This document shows positions 9,876-20,566 of a stretch of 64,000 nucleotides of DNA, piece by piece (within the stretch, counting starts at the first letter, position 1; each line of letters opens with the position of its first letter). Origin of the DNA: Staphylotrichum longicolle (lineage: Eukaryota; Ascomycota; Sordariomycetes; Sordariales; Chaetomiaceae). Position numbers and translations under genes: made by a program. The notes beneath the pieces were generated by a model. It was not told the origin of the DNA and made no database searches. It saw only the letters and a program-made list of their open reading frames with translations. The stretch spans positions 4,712,001 through 4,776,000 of the forward strand of contig JAHCVI010000002.1 of NCBI GenBank assembly GCA_019096155.1, read 5' to 3'.

Positions 9876-10035
9876 CGTCTTTGATTCGACGGGACTCTCA
9901 AGACGGAGTACAAGAAGGCTTGTGACCTTGAGCTGGTCTATGAAGATCAACATGCGGAGTTGAGGGCATGAAGATTGGTGTTGCGGTTTCTGCGAGATAT
10001 TGAGACTTGGGCCAAGGGGTACATAGCTGTCTAGA
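9876..10035 (+). pseudogene. Remnant of a helical-protein C-terminus, internal stop
   Basis: Frame coding ACDLELVYEDQHAELRA, a TGA, then RLVLRFLRDIETWAKGY and a TAG. The two halves look like one continuous amphipathic helix broken by the stop. No start or upstream exon found. Family not recognised. Confidence 0.3.
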
Positions 10036-10117
10036 TCGCAACGTTTTTTAAGTCTAGTAAATCATTGTTCTTACAGTTCCTTAATACAGCCTGACATGCC
10101 GGAGGTGCTATCATTCA

Positions 10118-10574
10118 TTATGACTGACCTTCTCCAGTCACTGTCTCCGCTCTCGCTCTCTCTTCATCCTCCTCCCAGCAGGGCTGTCCGCTTTTCCTTG
10201 CTAACTCTTCCTGCTGCTCCTGGTCACCCTCTAGGCAGGGTGTAGAAGAAACCTTGTCACCCAGCTCCTCAGGAGCTAAAGCAAGCTCTTCAACCTCTGT
10301 ATAACTCGGGTTCGGGTTGAATTCCGCAGCCAAGGGATTGTATTCAAAGAGCGAAAGAGGTACCTGTCGGGGTTCGTAAGTCCTTTGTAAGTAAAGAAAA
10401 AGGCAAAGCTGTTACCATATGTCGTAGGGCAATATTGTTCCACTTCTCATGCCGTAGTTGAGTTGAGAGCGAAAACAGTTCGGCTTCAAGCGAGGAGCAA
10501 TATTTTTCGAGCTCTAGCCTCTTTTCTATCTCTTTGATGAGGAGCTGTTCAAGCAATGCACTGCGGTCTGCCAT
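10118..10574 (-). CDS. Small acidic coiled-coil protein (134 aa)
   Basis: Exons 10574-10416 and 10363-10118, with a 52-nt intron (GTAACA ... GACAG) at phase 0. The start is ATG 10574; the frame further upstream has only a GTG. Residues 1-50 form a Leu/Glu/Lys coiled coil (LLEQLLIKEIEKRLELEK), and the second exon is acidic and disordered (many EE, two Cys). No family recognised. Confidence 0.5.
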
Positions 10575-10966
10575 TGTGCTTCTTGATGGTCGAGATGTGT
10601 AAATAACAATCTTTCTTTTCACGTAAGAACAGGAGATCAGGCATATATATAACCATATTCACATTCGGGTTTTCTAGAAGCAGTATGACGGAACTACTCT
10701 AGCACCTGCTAAATATAGGCTGTGTTGAAGAGTGGCGCGTAATAACCTTGGTGTAGCTATAGGTGATTGGATTCGGCGTTTAGTTCTGTCGTAGATTCGA
10801 CGGCGCTTATTTACATCTGCCGTCGTATCGCATTCTTATGATCTACATACAATAAGACGAGGGCGTGGACAGCGATTGCGAATGCGCCACCATTGATGTG
10901 AAAAGTTACATTTCGAGATTGGTCTATACGATATATCTAAAGTAGATTTTATGTATACAGAAGCTC
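10575..10966. other. Intergenic, no gene seen
   Basis: AT-rich spacer between two minus-strand genes; promoter of the coiled-coil gene on one side and 3' end of the secreted-protein gene on the other. Confidence 0.4.
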
Positions 10967-11963
10967 TCATCCCATTGCCGAGCAAGACTGTGGGGTGTTC
11001 GTTGCACTTTTAGCAACAACAGACAGAGCTGAGGACACAGGATTAGGGGAAGAACACGAGGGCATTGTGGTAATAGTAGCAAGGGAGAATGAACTCAAGG
11101 ATGATGACGTTGGCGCTGAGGTAGACGCCGAGAGGGGGCCGACCGAAGACGAGACTGGTGCCAAGGTAGACGCCGGGAGGGACGTGACCGGAGACGAGGT
11201 TGGCGCTAAGATAGACGCCGACAAGGAAGTGACCGGAGACGAGGTCGGCGCTAAGGTAGACGCAGAGGTTGGCGCTAAAGTGACCGACGACAGCGTGGTA
11301 TGGGTCCATCGAGAGGACGAGGTGTGGGAGGTCAAGGTGGTGTGGGGCCACAAGCTGGACGATACCGAAGCCGGGGACGACGTGCCCGTGCCGGTAATCT
11401 GCGTCCCTCCGATACTTGTTCCCGCATCCGCTGTGCCCCCTGCATTTACTGTATCTAGAGAGGTGGTCGGTGAAGATGTAATGGCTAAGCAGCGAACTGT
11501 GCCGTCCTGCCTACGTAACAGATTGTCTGGATCGTTAGACCCGCCTGTTATCTTAGCCTGGAAGCACGATTGCGCGGGCTGGCCGAGGCATTCCCTGTTG
11601 AGGTTAGCTACCTAGCGTACTTGTATGTGAAAGGCCAGTCCGCACCAGACGATGATTGCATCTCCATTTGGCACTTGTGGAGGGATCTTCATCTCTAGGA
11701 TGGATACTTGTGGGCAGCTAATGGCTTCGAAGGAAAAGACGACGTCTGAAACGGCGCTGTCCGTGAATATCAGAGTCGCTTCGCAGGTGCTCTCAATGTC
11801 GATGCTTGCCGCGCGTTAAACCTTGCGCCAACAAAAGAGGTGGATGCGCCACTTACAGAGCCCTTACAGGGGATGCAGCAGATATCTGAACAGGGGGTTC
11901 CAGGAGACAGAGGCTATTCATAGCAGCGGCCAGCGCTACGTAGAGGAAAAGAATTGGCCACAT
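10967..11963 (-). CDS. Secreted Cys-containing protein with Ser/Thr/Pro repeat stalk (297 aa)
   Basis: Exons 11963-11857, 11804-11646 and 11594-10967 (894 nt, in frame); introns of 52 nt (GTAAGT ... CAAG) and 51 nt (GTGCGG ... CTAAC ... CAG). A signal peptide (MWPILFLYVALAAAMNS) is followed by about 100 residues with five to six Cys, then a Thr/Ser/Gly linker and four 15-residue repeats of the type LAPTSSPVTSLSAS. The end (VVAKSATNTPQS, then a stop) resembles the related gene at 5526 but lacks its hydrophobic tail, so a GPI anchor, if ancestral, is lost. Likely a wall or secreted protein. Antisense frames here follow from the repeats. Confidence 0.6.
11000..11300 (-). repeat. 45-bp coding repeats in the Ser/Thr stalk
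   Basis: About four in-frame 45-bp units, strongest between 11110 and 11260, encode LAPTSSPVTSLSAS-type 15-mers. Such repeats commonly vary in copy number in wall proteins. Confidence 0.7.
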
Positions 11964-12246
11964 GTTGTTCTAGTTTTGGTGTGTTTTGTGAATGGGCTTT
12001 TCTCGTGCACCTACGTTATGTTTGTCCAAGTATTTGTACCCGGCTAGGCGCAGCCGAGAAAACATCATCGTGCTACTGGAAAACGAATATCGGAAATAAG
12101 TTTCGCCTTAACGAAACCTGTATAAGGAGGGCGAATCACCACCTTCCTCTCTGATTGCCAGAAAACCTTGGAGCAAAGACACGACCCAAGAGAACGAGCC
12201 AACCACGCGAGTCAGCAATACGAGACAGCAAACCAACCTAGCGACT

Positions 12247-12670
12247 ATGGACCAACTTCATATGTTTGAGGACGACTTTATACTACCCGCCCAGCCGCAC
12301 TCGGCCCAGCAGCCTCGGATGCCGGCCCCTATGATGGACTATAGTTGTCCAAACTGCAAGAGGCAAGCCCTCTGCTCCCTGTAATGGATGTCTATCTAAT
12401 ACTACTAGAAGCTTTGAGAGCCTTGCCCTCAAGATCGAGACTTTGACGCTGGAGCTTGTTCGAAGCGGGAGAGTCGAGAGACGTCTGGATCGGTTGGAGA
12501 GAGACCAGGAAAGGGACGTTCGCCTAGAGTCAGTCAAGAAGGATGTGGCCAAGATCTCCGAGATTTCGGGAAAGATTCTAGAGTCCACAAGCACCCTGGC
12601 AGCCGACCTAAAGAATTTCTCTGTCGATGTTGGCGAACATCTGAAGGAAGTGGCACAGTTTAGGTCGTAG
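12247..12670 (+). CDS. Small coiled-coil protein with CPNC motif and GC-AG intron (125 aa)
   Basis: Exons 12247-12362 and 12409-12670. The only intron that joins the frames is 46 nt with a GC donor (AG|GCAAGC) and acceptor ACTACTAG. The first exon is Met/Pro/Gln-rich and ends with a C-x2-C pair (CPNC). The second is an Arg/Glu/Leu coiled coil (ERRLDRLERDQERD, then amphipathic helices). A TATAAG at about 12121 precedes it. Family unknown; layout resembles the gene at 22812. Confidence 0.55.
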
Positions 12671-13379
12671 GCAAGACATTTTGGCGTAGGGGGCAGGCAA
12701 AAAGGGCAGAGCTAGTTGGTGACAGTCTTGACTATGTTGTCGGCTGTGGAAGTAGATGAAGAGGTAGTAGGGGACCGATTACAAGATATCCAAAGCAGGG
12801 GACAGGCTACCTTGCAATATTTTAGTTGCAATACTATATTTTCTTCGTTTAGGACAAAAGTCAGTGATATGTGGCACAAAAAGTGAAGAGACTCGGCCTT
12901 TCTACGGGATATAATGTGCCTATTCACTTGGAGCAGATTTATATTTCTCAAGGAGAGCGTGATAGGGAAAACTAAGCAACTTGGTGATATCCTTGTTTGT
13001 GGTTCTGTATTCTGTGTGAGTGGAATGGATGTGTGCGGGGGAATAGAGGCGGGCTGAGTGGATGATCGTAATCAACCACTGCAGTGGCCCCTTGAACAAG
13101 GCGAGATGCCATGGCTGCTTCTCTGCAGGCGGTTAATGTTCAGTTTTGATAAGCCGGAATTACCGCCTTGACCTCCTTGTATAAGCGCGCGGGTACGAAG
13201 TGTGTGTCGCGAAAAGTCATTTAAAGATATCAGATCCCCACCCCAGTGCCCTATAATCGCTATCCTGTTTCTACATTCTCAGAGGCGACCTAGGAATCCA
13301 GCAACTTTCCTATCCTCTACACTTGTACCAAGATCACTTACCACTTTCTGCAAAAGGTTTTTTCGGACTCGCCATCACC
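12671..13379. other. Intergenic and promoter region
   Basis: No convincing frame. A TATAAG at about 13179-13184 lies 196 bases before the ATG at 13380 and is the likely core promoter of that gene. Confidence 0.4.
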
Positions 13380-14015
13380 ATGCCGCCCCCCGGAAACGGT
13401 TCAGAACCGCCGGTCAAGAGGATCTGGGCCGTGAGGACGCAGGGTGCTCAAAAAAAGTTCCACGAAATCCATTGGATTTTTGACGTGGTAACGGCGGTGC
13501 TCGTCTTGAAGGACGGGAGTCTCGACCTTTATGAGTCCGAACCCGGCTTCCTAAAATCCCTTCCCAACGCAAAGAGCATCCGCAAACAGACACGGGAAAA
13601 TATCTTCACGCTGGAAGACCAAGCCAAGGGGCCTCCCGAACTCAAGGACCTAAACAAAGCATGGAAGGGCCGCACGGCCAACGCGATGAAGAAGATGCAC
13701 GAAATTTACGTGTTGTACGGTGCACAGACGGCTGGCCTGATATTCGACAAGAAAACAGGCGAGCTTATGATATATGAGTCTCAGCGCGGCTTGATTAATC
13801 TGCCCGACGGAGTCCGGACCGTGCAGAGGATTCCTGCGGAGCGGTTCACAAGGCTCTGTGATCGCAAATCAACTAAACCAGCGCCACGGCGAAACCTGCT
13901 GGGTCAGGAGGAGGTGTTGGACATGTCAATCTTGGACAGACCTGCTACTTTCGAGCCGCCCCAGCTAAGGCCCGCGACGGGTATTTTGAGAATAGGGCAA
14001 TATTTCAGTATCTAA
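13380..14015 (+). CDS. Protein with two MADS-like repeats (211 aa)
   Basis: ATG 13380 (the frame upstream has only a TTG). Two similar segments occur: residues about 14-65 (RTQGAQKKFHEIHWIFD ... VLVLKDGSLDLYES) and about 94-145 (KGRTANAMKKMHEIYVLYGA ... GLIFDKKTGELMIYES). Each has the basic helix followed by a beta hairpin ending in YES, the plan of a MADS/SRF box, and each is followed by a Leu-Pro segment. A tandem pair in one small protein is unusual, since MADS domains normally dimerise between chains. DNA binding is an inference. It belongs with the gene at 8767. Confidence 0.55.
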   Translation: MPPPGNGSEPPVKRIWAVRTQGAQKKFHEIHWIFDVVTAVLVLKDGSLDLYESEPGFLKSLPNAKSIRKQTRENIFTLEDQAKGPPELKDLNKAWKGRTANAMKKMHEIYVLYGAQTAGLIFDKKTGELMIYESQRGLINLPDGVRTVQRIPAERFTRLCDRKSTKPAPRRNLLGQEEVLDMSILDRPATFEPPQLRPATGILRIGQYFSI

Positions 14016-14649
14016 GTTGTTGTCTTCTTGAGCGCGGGCATGTACATGTATACTATAGCTGCTCTTCGCAACTGATCCTTCGTATCGTTCGTGTTGGTCT
14101 GGCAGACCGCGACCTCATCGCTACCTACCTGGCCGACTAACGCTAAATATCCCCTCAGTCTATTTGCGCTCAGAATCCAAGTAGCAAACCCTGATATAAG
14201 TAGTGGCAAGTGTTTAATTTGTACCTAGCCGCGAGAAATACCTTCAGGATACTGGCTAGGACTTAGGCAGCATACATGGATCTAGATGATGCCAGCATCT
14301 GTCGCTGTTGGTTCGCGACTCCACCTACACTAAAAGTTTCTAATCTGATTGGGAAGGAGGGCGTGCCTTGGGTCCTGTGCCATGACCGTATAACGATGCG
14401 CACCTATAAGAATCTCAAGTATTTATACCGCTTCGCCCACCTCTCAGATCTCGGGTCCTCTTTCCTTTATCTCATTCCACTGTCTTGAGCCGCACCAGGC
14501 CAACCCTAGCTGCCGAAAGTCACCTGCGATCGTGTGGATTACCTTGTCTGGGCGACCCGAAGGTATTGAAGCATTGTGAGCAAACGACATCAGCGCGAAG
14601 GAGTGCTTAAGCGTGCACGCAAGGAATCGTGTCTCGGCAGGACACAACA
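14016..14649. other. Intergenic, no gene seen
   Basis: Short frames on both strands (14276-14488, 14444-14719) show no motif and no splice support. Confidence 0.35.
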
Positions 14650-16493
14650 ATGAGCACCAAGGGGTTTTCCGACCCGCTCCTCCCTCCTCCACACCCCTCT
14701 CAGACACACGAAAGCACATACTGGGACTCGGTCATCACTGCCCATACAAATGGTACCCCTTCTACGACTTGTTTTGTCGCAGCGGGCTTCGATATGTGGG
14801 TGGTCTGGTCGCAGATAATCAGCCATCTTAGGCGGAGGGTCAACACCTTCAATGCCTTATTTGCAGATATATATCTCCCCGACTACGATCACGATGGAAT
14901 TCCTTCCTTTCGAGACACGGAGCCTACTTATGGTAAGAAACTTCCATTATCCCTTTGCCAAAGCTGATCCGGACAGTCTCCACCATTCCACCAGCAACTG
15001 AGGGCCTGCTCATGGAATGCGACGACCGCCCGGCTGTCTCCTCGGTGATGTGGCAACCTAGGGCGGACGAACAGCAACCCAATCCATGGTTCGATGTCCT
15101 CAACTTCGTGCCCACCTGCCAAGAGGCGCGTCCCTTTCGATTCACACTCCTCCCCATCGACCTTGGACAGCACATTGCTTCCCTACTGCCTAAAGAATCG
15201 GCCGCCGCCCTGTCGGTGACGAGCCGTGCGATGCACAGACTCGTGCCCAGACGATTCTTTAGAGACCTGAGCGTTCCAGAGCGTTGGAGATTGATGCTTC
15301 TCCTAGAGCGAGACTCGGATTTTCTAGTTGCTTGCCAGCTGTGCCTGAAACTGCATGGTCCGTTCCGCCGCAGGGGCACACCGTGCCAAAGACAATGGCA
15401 ACTTCTTCTCCCCGACGGCATAACTCCAGCGCTTTGTCGACTCCTCGCCAGATGTTACATTCGTCAAAAGAGCTACGCGGATTTCCTTTGCCTCGCTGGG
15501 CGGACCAAGACCTACAAAATACCCGACTTCAAAGTCTTCAGCAGTTCTACCATGCGTATGATCGATGGCAAGCTATTCGTCCGCCTAGAGACTCTCATCG
15601 CCCCTCTGACAGCTCAAGGCGACCTTACTAGTCAGAGTGGGTATGCATTCGACCACATGATAAACGGTTCCAGCTGCCAAGTTTGCCCTCACATCAGATG
15701 GCGGCACTTGGGCCTCGACCTTTCATACCAACCCAACCCCAGCACCGATGGGTACTCGAGCCTCTCGGCATCCTATCTTGGAAGCCAGCTCCCCAAGAAG
15801 AGCTACCTCCGAGACCAGCTGTATGGGAACGATCCTTTAAAGGATCAATTGTTTGAGCTGGATCATAAGAGAAAAGACCTGTTTTCTACCGACAATCGGT
15901 ATACCAGCTGCGATAACAATTCGTTTTGCCGGAGCGAGGAAGCTTGGCATAGCGGCCATACACACCACTGCTACGACTCGAAACCTGTCCCACGCACTAT
16001 CCTCAATACCGCTCTAAGCCCGTGCCTCGTCTGCGCCTTTTTCCATCATCAGCCGTGTGGGAAGGAGGAATGCAACAGCTTGGCGGGTCGATTCAGGCTC
16101 AACCTGGTACGGGCGTGCGAGATTTGCGCTACAGATATGTGCGTCGGCGCCCAGGATGTTGCCGGTGTCGGCCGAGTCATCGCCTTGACGACGTGGAAGA
16201 CCCTCGGTGGAGTATATGATGGGCAGTGGGGGGATTGGTATCCTCATAGCGCCAATGTTGGGAGGTTTGCGAGGGACTTTATTGCGAGCCCTCAGCTGGG
16301 GAGAATTACCCGGGATTTGAGCAAGGGCACAATGGTGTACGCCGGGTTTGAGAATTCTCCCACCATTGGAGGCACTGCTTGGTATACTGCTTCTATCAAT
16401 GACCGGATAATCGCCACCTTGAGTGGACCGGGTAGCGTTAGAGAGTTGCAGTGGATTGAGGGCTTTTCGATGTTGGGTGTCGATGTTATTTAA
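14650..16493 (+). CDS. F-box-like protein, paralogue A (599 aa)
   Basis: Exons 14650-14932 and 14977-16493, with a 44-nt intron (GTAAGA ... CTGAT ... ACAG) at phase 1. It is clearly paralogous along its length to the genes at 18231 and 49079, with the intron in the same place and phase. Residues about 140-185 (PIDLGQHIASLLPKESAAAL ... RAMHRLV) look like a divergent F-box, the segment that binds Skp1 in SCF ubiquitin ligases. The remaining 400 residues hold conserved Cys/His pairs (CQLCLKLH, CEICATDMC) and no leucine-rich or WD repeats. Substrate unknown. The family seems locally expanded. Confidence 0.7.
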
Positions 16494-17143
16494 CAAAGGG
16501 TTGCAAGTTATAGTTCTATTTTCCTTCCTTTCCCTCCCTCTAAACTCTGCTGATTGAGAGGATTGGCATCTTCAATCTCGTTGTATCTTACTAGATATGT
16601 ATGAAGCCCGAGAACTAACCAGTACACAGACAGTATAGGCTTCTCAAGCAGCTAATCCTGTAAAGATTCACGCGTGTATATCTACAACAAGCTATGGGCG
16701 ACGAGCATACCAAACTTAAGGGGGAAAAAAGGGCAGAACCGTGGGCTCGCGGGGTGCTCTTATCCAACCAGATAGAGGGTCTAGTTCCGGGGCCCGACAC
16801 GGGTCCGAATAGTGGGCGAGGATGCCGTGGCTCTGACGATGCTCCTGACGAGCCGCGTGGCTCTGACAATGCTCTTGACATGCTGCATCGTCGGATGCGG
16901 TGCAGAGCGATGCAGGCCTGCAGGCGGACCGCTGGCTCCGCGGTGCAACCTGATACGTTCAGCTGAGGGTTCACCAGGCTCAACCCATCACAAATCCAAA
17001 CGAGTAAATCAAGAAAACTGAAAACCATTACCATCACTCGGAAACCCAAAAGCTAACTAGTTGTATTTAAAGATATATGCCAGTTACTCTTTTTTTTTTT
17101 CCGAAAACCTCTTCAAGTTCTCACTCTACTTACTACGCTTGCG
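16494..17143. other. Intergenic, no gene seen
   Basis: Frames at 16694-16966 and 16812-17021 are unsupported. Just before 17101 lies a run of ten T, then the promoter of the next gene. Confidence 0.4.
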
Positions 17144-17473
17144 ATGACTCCTTTCGCCACGCTTCTTTCGTACGCTCCATTACTTATAGCACTTAAGTCC
17201 GGATGGGAACTATCTCGCATGATACGCGATAAGCGGAGAGAGCATCATTTCAACACAGAGAGGGATTATGTATGGAGACTACTTCGTTTAGCTTATTCCG
17301 ATGGCATAATAGAATCCCATGAGTATCACAAGCTGCGGGCGTTCCTACGCGCTAAAGATCGTAAGTTTTAATTTGGGTTATAGGTATCTACTTTTTAACA
17401 ATTTATATTAGGAAATCGCCTCTTTGAAGTAAGGACAGCTTTACAGAACCGGTATAGAACTTGTAAAAGATGA
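17144..17473 (+). CDS. Small helical protein of unknown function (92 aa)
   Basis: Exons 17144-17360 and 17412-17473, with a 51-nt intron (GTAAGT ... TTTAACA ... TTAG) at phase 1; without splicing the frame stops two codons later. A hydrophobic first 20 residues (LLSYAPLLIALKSGWELS) could be a membrane or signal-anchor segment. A charged helix (RDKRREHHF) and YVWRLLRLAYSDGIIESHEY follow. Family not recognised. It is followed on the same strand by a DUF7727 membrane protein. Confidence 0.45.
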
Positions 17474-17643
17474 AAGTAGTTTAACGTTTTAAGCACCTAT
17501 ATTTAATGGAAATAGCGAACTTAAATCCTAATCTTCGAAACTAAGAACAATGATGAAATGTATAACTAACTAATAGAGCCGGCTAAAGCTACTAAAATAT
17601 AATATAATATTCGTTGATCAATGTGAGTTAACACTTTGTAGAA

Positions 17644-18092
17644 ATGGCGAAGCTCAATAAGATCTATCTAAGCAACCTTATTACCTGGACTGCAGCATTA
17701 TGTACGTACTCTCTTTATCCCACTATTCTCAGGTTAATAGTATAATATTAGGCCACTTTGCGGCATCTATTATGGCTTTCATTTGGCCGAAGGTCTTCTT
17801 TGATTTTCTCACGAAGGAGATGGATATTCTAATCTCACCAATTCCATTCTTACAAATTACCAACCTTGTTCTGGCAACTCTTATGCTAGCTTGGGAATGG
17901 CCAATACAGAGCATAGCCGGGTCTTTGATACAGCAGTGTTTATTATGCCGTTTGGTAATTCTTCCTCTTGTTTCAGGTATATCTTGTTTAATGTATCAAG
18001 GAGGAGATGTCGCTATTTATTATCTAATCGGCTTCACGACGTACTGGTGGGCTTATACTAGTGGTGAGAGGATTTGTAGTACAGCTTCATAA
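17644..18092 (+). CDS. DUF7727-type integral membrane protein (132 aa)
   Basis: Exons 17644-17701 and 17752-18092, with a 50-nt intron (GTACGT ... ATTAG) at phase 1. Four hydrophobic segments are visible: ALCHFAASIMAFIWPKVFFDF, PFLQITNLVLATLML, VILPLVSGISCLMY and YYLIGFTTYWWAY. The motif WEWPI after the second segment matches the LEWPI of the fungal DUF7727 family as I recall it, and the length is usual. Function unknown. The surrounding DNA is AT-rich. Confidence 0.7.
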
Positions 18093-18205
18093 TTGGTTTG
18101 AGCTAAGTAGCCTATCTCATCAGAGACCTAAAGCAGTCTCAACATCTTCAACGTTGAAATATTCTGAGCACAGTGCTGTACAGTGACTTGAGGGTTCTCA
18201 ATGAG

Positions 18206-20425
18206 CGAGAGGTTCAGTTCGCGGCATCCTCTACCAGATACAATCCTCAGAATTCCCGTCTTCCTTAGTATAAGGCACAGAGCCCAAATCGGGAAGTCTC
18301 CACCAGCAGCTTTCCGAGACACTGGGTGTTTCTGTAAAGGCAGCTAGCGCCCGAGGGCTGATGGACGCAGTGTACCAGGAGTCGTGAGGTTCGGGAGCGT
18401 CAGTGGGGATGCCGTCGAACGCTCTGTATACCGCAGCGCCTAGTTTCAAGTCCCTGACGATTGTGGTGTCGTCAGGGTCGACAAGAAAGCGGCTGGCAAA
18501 CTGTTCAATATCCAGGTGGTGGGTATACCAGCTCCGCCACCCCCCATCGTATATACCACCGAGATTCTTCCACGTCGTCAGAGATAACACGCGGCCAACG
18601 CCGTCGACGTCCTGCGAGCCTATGCACATGTCTGTATCGCAGATTTCACACGCCCGCACGAGGTTGACCCTAAAACGGGTCGCCAGGCGGTCGCAGCTTG
18701 TATCCGTACAAGGCTGAGAATGAAGCAGGGCGCATTTGAGACCCGGACCGAGAGCGTCGTTGAGGACGGCCTGCGGAATCGGAGTCGAGTCGTAACAGCT
18801 TGGGGATAAATGGAACGGCTGACCCAGCTCGGGAGCAACTCGACAGGGGATTCGCCGATGGGCGGTCGCGTACCGTTCGTCCTCCTGGAACCCGAGGAGG
18901 CTCTCACGATCCATCTCCCGTAGCTGACATCCAAGGTGGCGCTTGCCGTACCTCTCGTGTAATCTATCCCGCAGGTAGTCGACTTTGGATAACTGGCTCC
19001 GCAAGTAGGATGCAGAGAGGCTTGAGGGGTAATCGCTCCCCGAGTTTTGGCCGCAGGAGAGCTCCAGACCTAGGTGTTGCCATCTGACGTGAGGGCACAC
19101 GTCTCCGTTTTTGCCGGCTATGACTTCATTCAGGAGATACGCACTACGGGCGGTAAGCCTGCGCCCGCTCGCCAGAGGAGCGATGAGGGTTTCTTGGCGG
19201 ACGAGGAGGTTGCCAGTGCCCATGTGGCATGTGACGGTGCTGAAGAGCTTGAAGTCCAACAGGGAATGTAGAGTCGTCTGATTGACAGCATCGAGGAGAT
19301 CAGTGTGGAGCCTCCGGCGGATGTATTGTTTGGCTATCCAGCGGCAGAAAGCCGGAGTGACTCCCCTCGGCAGGAAGAGTCGGGGCCGATGTATGGAGGC
19401 AAAAGGGTTGTGCAACTTCATGCAATCGTGACAAGCAACCAACGTATGCGAATCCCGCTCGAGTAGGAGGATCAGGTTCCAACGCCCCCGAGTACTCAGG
19501 TTGCCGAAGGGCCGCCGGCCTACAAGGTAGTACATCGTCCTGCTAGAGAGCGCGAGGGCGATAGCCGCTTCGTTTGGAAGGAGCGCGGCGACGTAGACCA
19601 CTAGTTCGGGCGGCAAGGAGGCGAGTGGGAAGCTGTGTGTTTGTCGGTGTAATCCGCCGGCGATAGGAACGAAGTTGGCCACGTCGAGCCACGGGTTGGT
19701 GAAGGGGTCGTCCTTGTCAGGAATCCACTGCGCGGTGGAGATCTCTCGGCCTGCATCGAGATAAGCGGAGGGGGATTGAGCTATACTAGTGTCAGCTCAC
19801 GAGGCGAACATCTGCAACAAACAACTTACGGCGCATGTTCTTTGGGTAGTTGACTGGAGCTCTATCATAGTTCAGGGAGGAGGTCCCGAACACCGAATCC
19901 GTTAGGGCTTGCATAACCGACATGGCCGTAGGCTGGCAATGGTAACCGTGTCTGAACCGAAGGACAGTCTGCCATATCGCCCACATCCGCGAGCCGACTG
20001 CAACGAAAGGGCTTTTTGACGGCCCTGGTAAAGAGGCCTTCCGGTCATCTTCGGCGAGAACATAATCCACGTATGTGTGGTTAGCCATGGTGCCAGTACA
20101 AGCTTGAGCAGCATGCTGGGGAGAAAAAGCTACGGGTGGTGCGCATGCTGGCATTGGCGGCCGAAATGGAATGTCTGCTCGGCCCAACGCGGGTCCCCCA
20201 CATACGGCACCAGAGGTCAGCCCATGAGTTGATCACGCACAGAACCACAGCTGCCTATAATGGCAAGGTGGAGCGCAGGCAAGATACGTCATATGACACA
20301 CTTATCATCAACAGCAAAAAGGACGGCAGGGGTAAGGCGGGTGGGCCCCCTGTTGGTTGTTTGGAGGGTTGGAAGGTGACAGGTCCTATCGACCAGCCGA
20401 TGCCCTTTCGTCCAATTAGCATTAC
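18206..20425. repeat. 2.2-kb inverted duplication, copy 1
   Basis: This segment and 48742-50962 are reverse complements. Identity starts at the 3' flank of the F-box gene (gatgccgcgaactgaa) and ends after CCAATTAGCATTAC upstream of it. The differences I found are a one-base insertion in the other copy and a few changes near 20345, so identity is well above 99%. The whole gene with its promoter is duplicated. Confidence 0.95.
18231..20088 (-). CDS. F-box-like protein, paralogue B, intact copy (602 aa)
   Basis: Exons 20088-19830 and 19780-18231 (1809 nt, in frame); 49-nt intron GTAAGT ... CTGACACTAGTATAG. Same architecture as the 14650 gene: a variable N-terminal exon, an F-box-like segment (SLPPELVVYVAALLPNEAAI), CHDCMKLH, then CEICDTDMC and a conserved C-terminal half. 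It would be an SCF adaptor by analogy; the target is unknown. The same gene exists inverted at 49079-50937 with a frameshift. It is divergent from the BAH-PHD gene at 20567. Confidence 0.75.
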
Positions 20426-20566
20426 TCTGCTGCAAGCGCCGCAGATCCTGTCGGCACTTTTCCCTCTCCGAGGTCGGCCGGGATACGTATAAGACAGCTT
20501 ACCGAACAGACTTCCTTCATCACGTAAACGATTCTTCGCCTAACAAACCCCGCCAGTCCTGATCAC
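20089..20566. other. Divergent promoter region
   Basis: The 478 bases between two divergent genes; the part up to 20425 belongs to the inverted duplication. No further gene. Confidence 0.5.

Noticed and set aside
10995..11615. 206-codon plus-strand frame of Asp/Glu/Val repeats
   Set aside because: Exact antisense of the Ser/Thr stalk of the secreted protein, whose signal peptide and introns support the minus strand.
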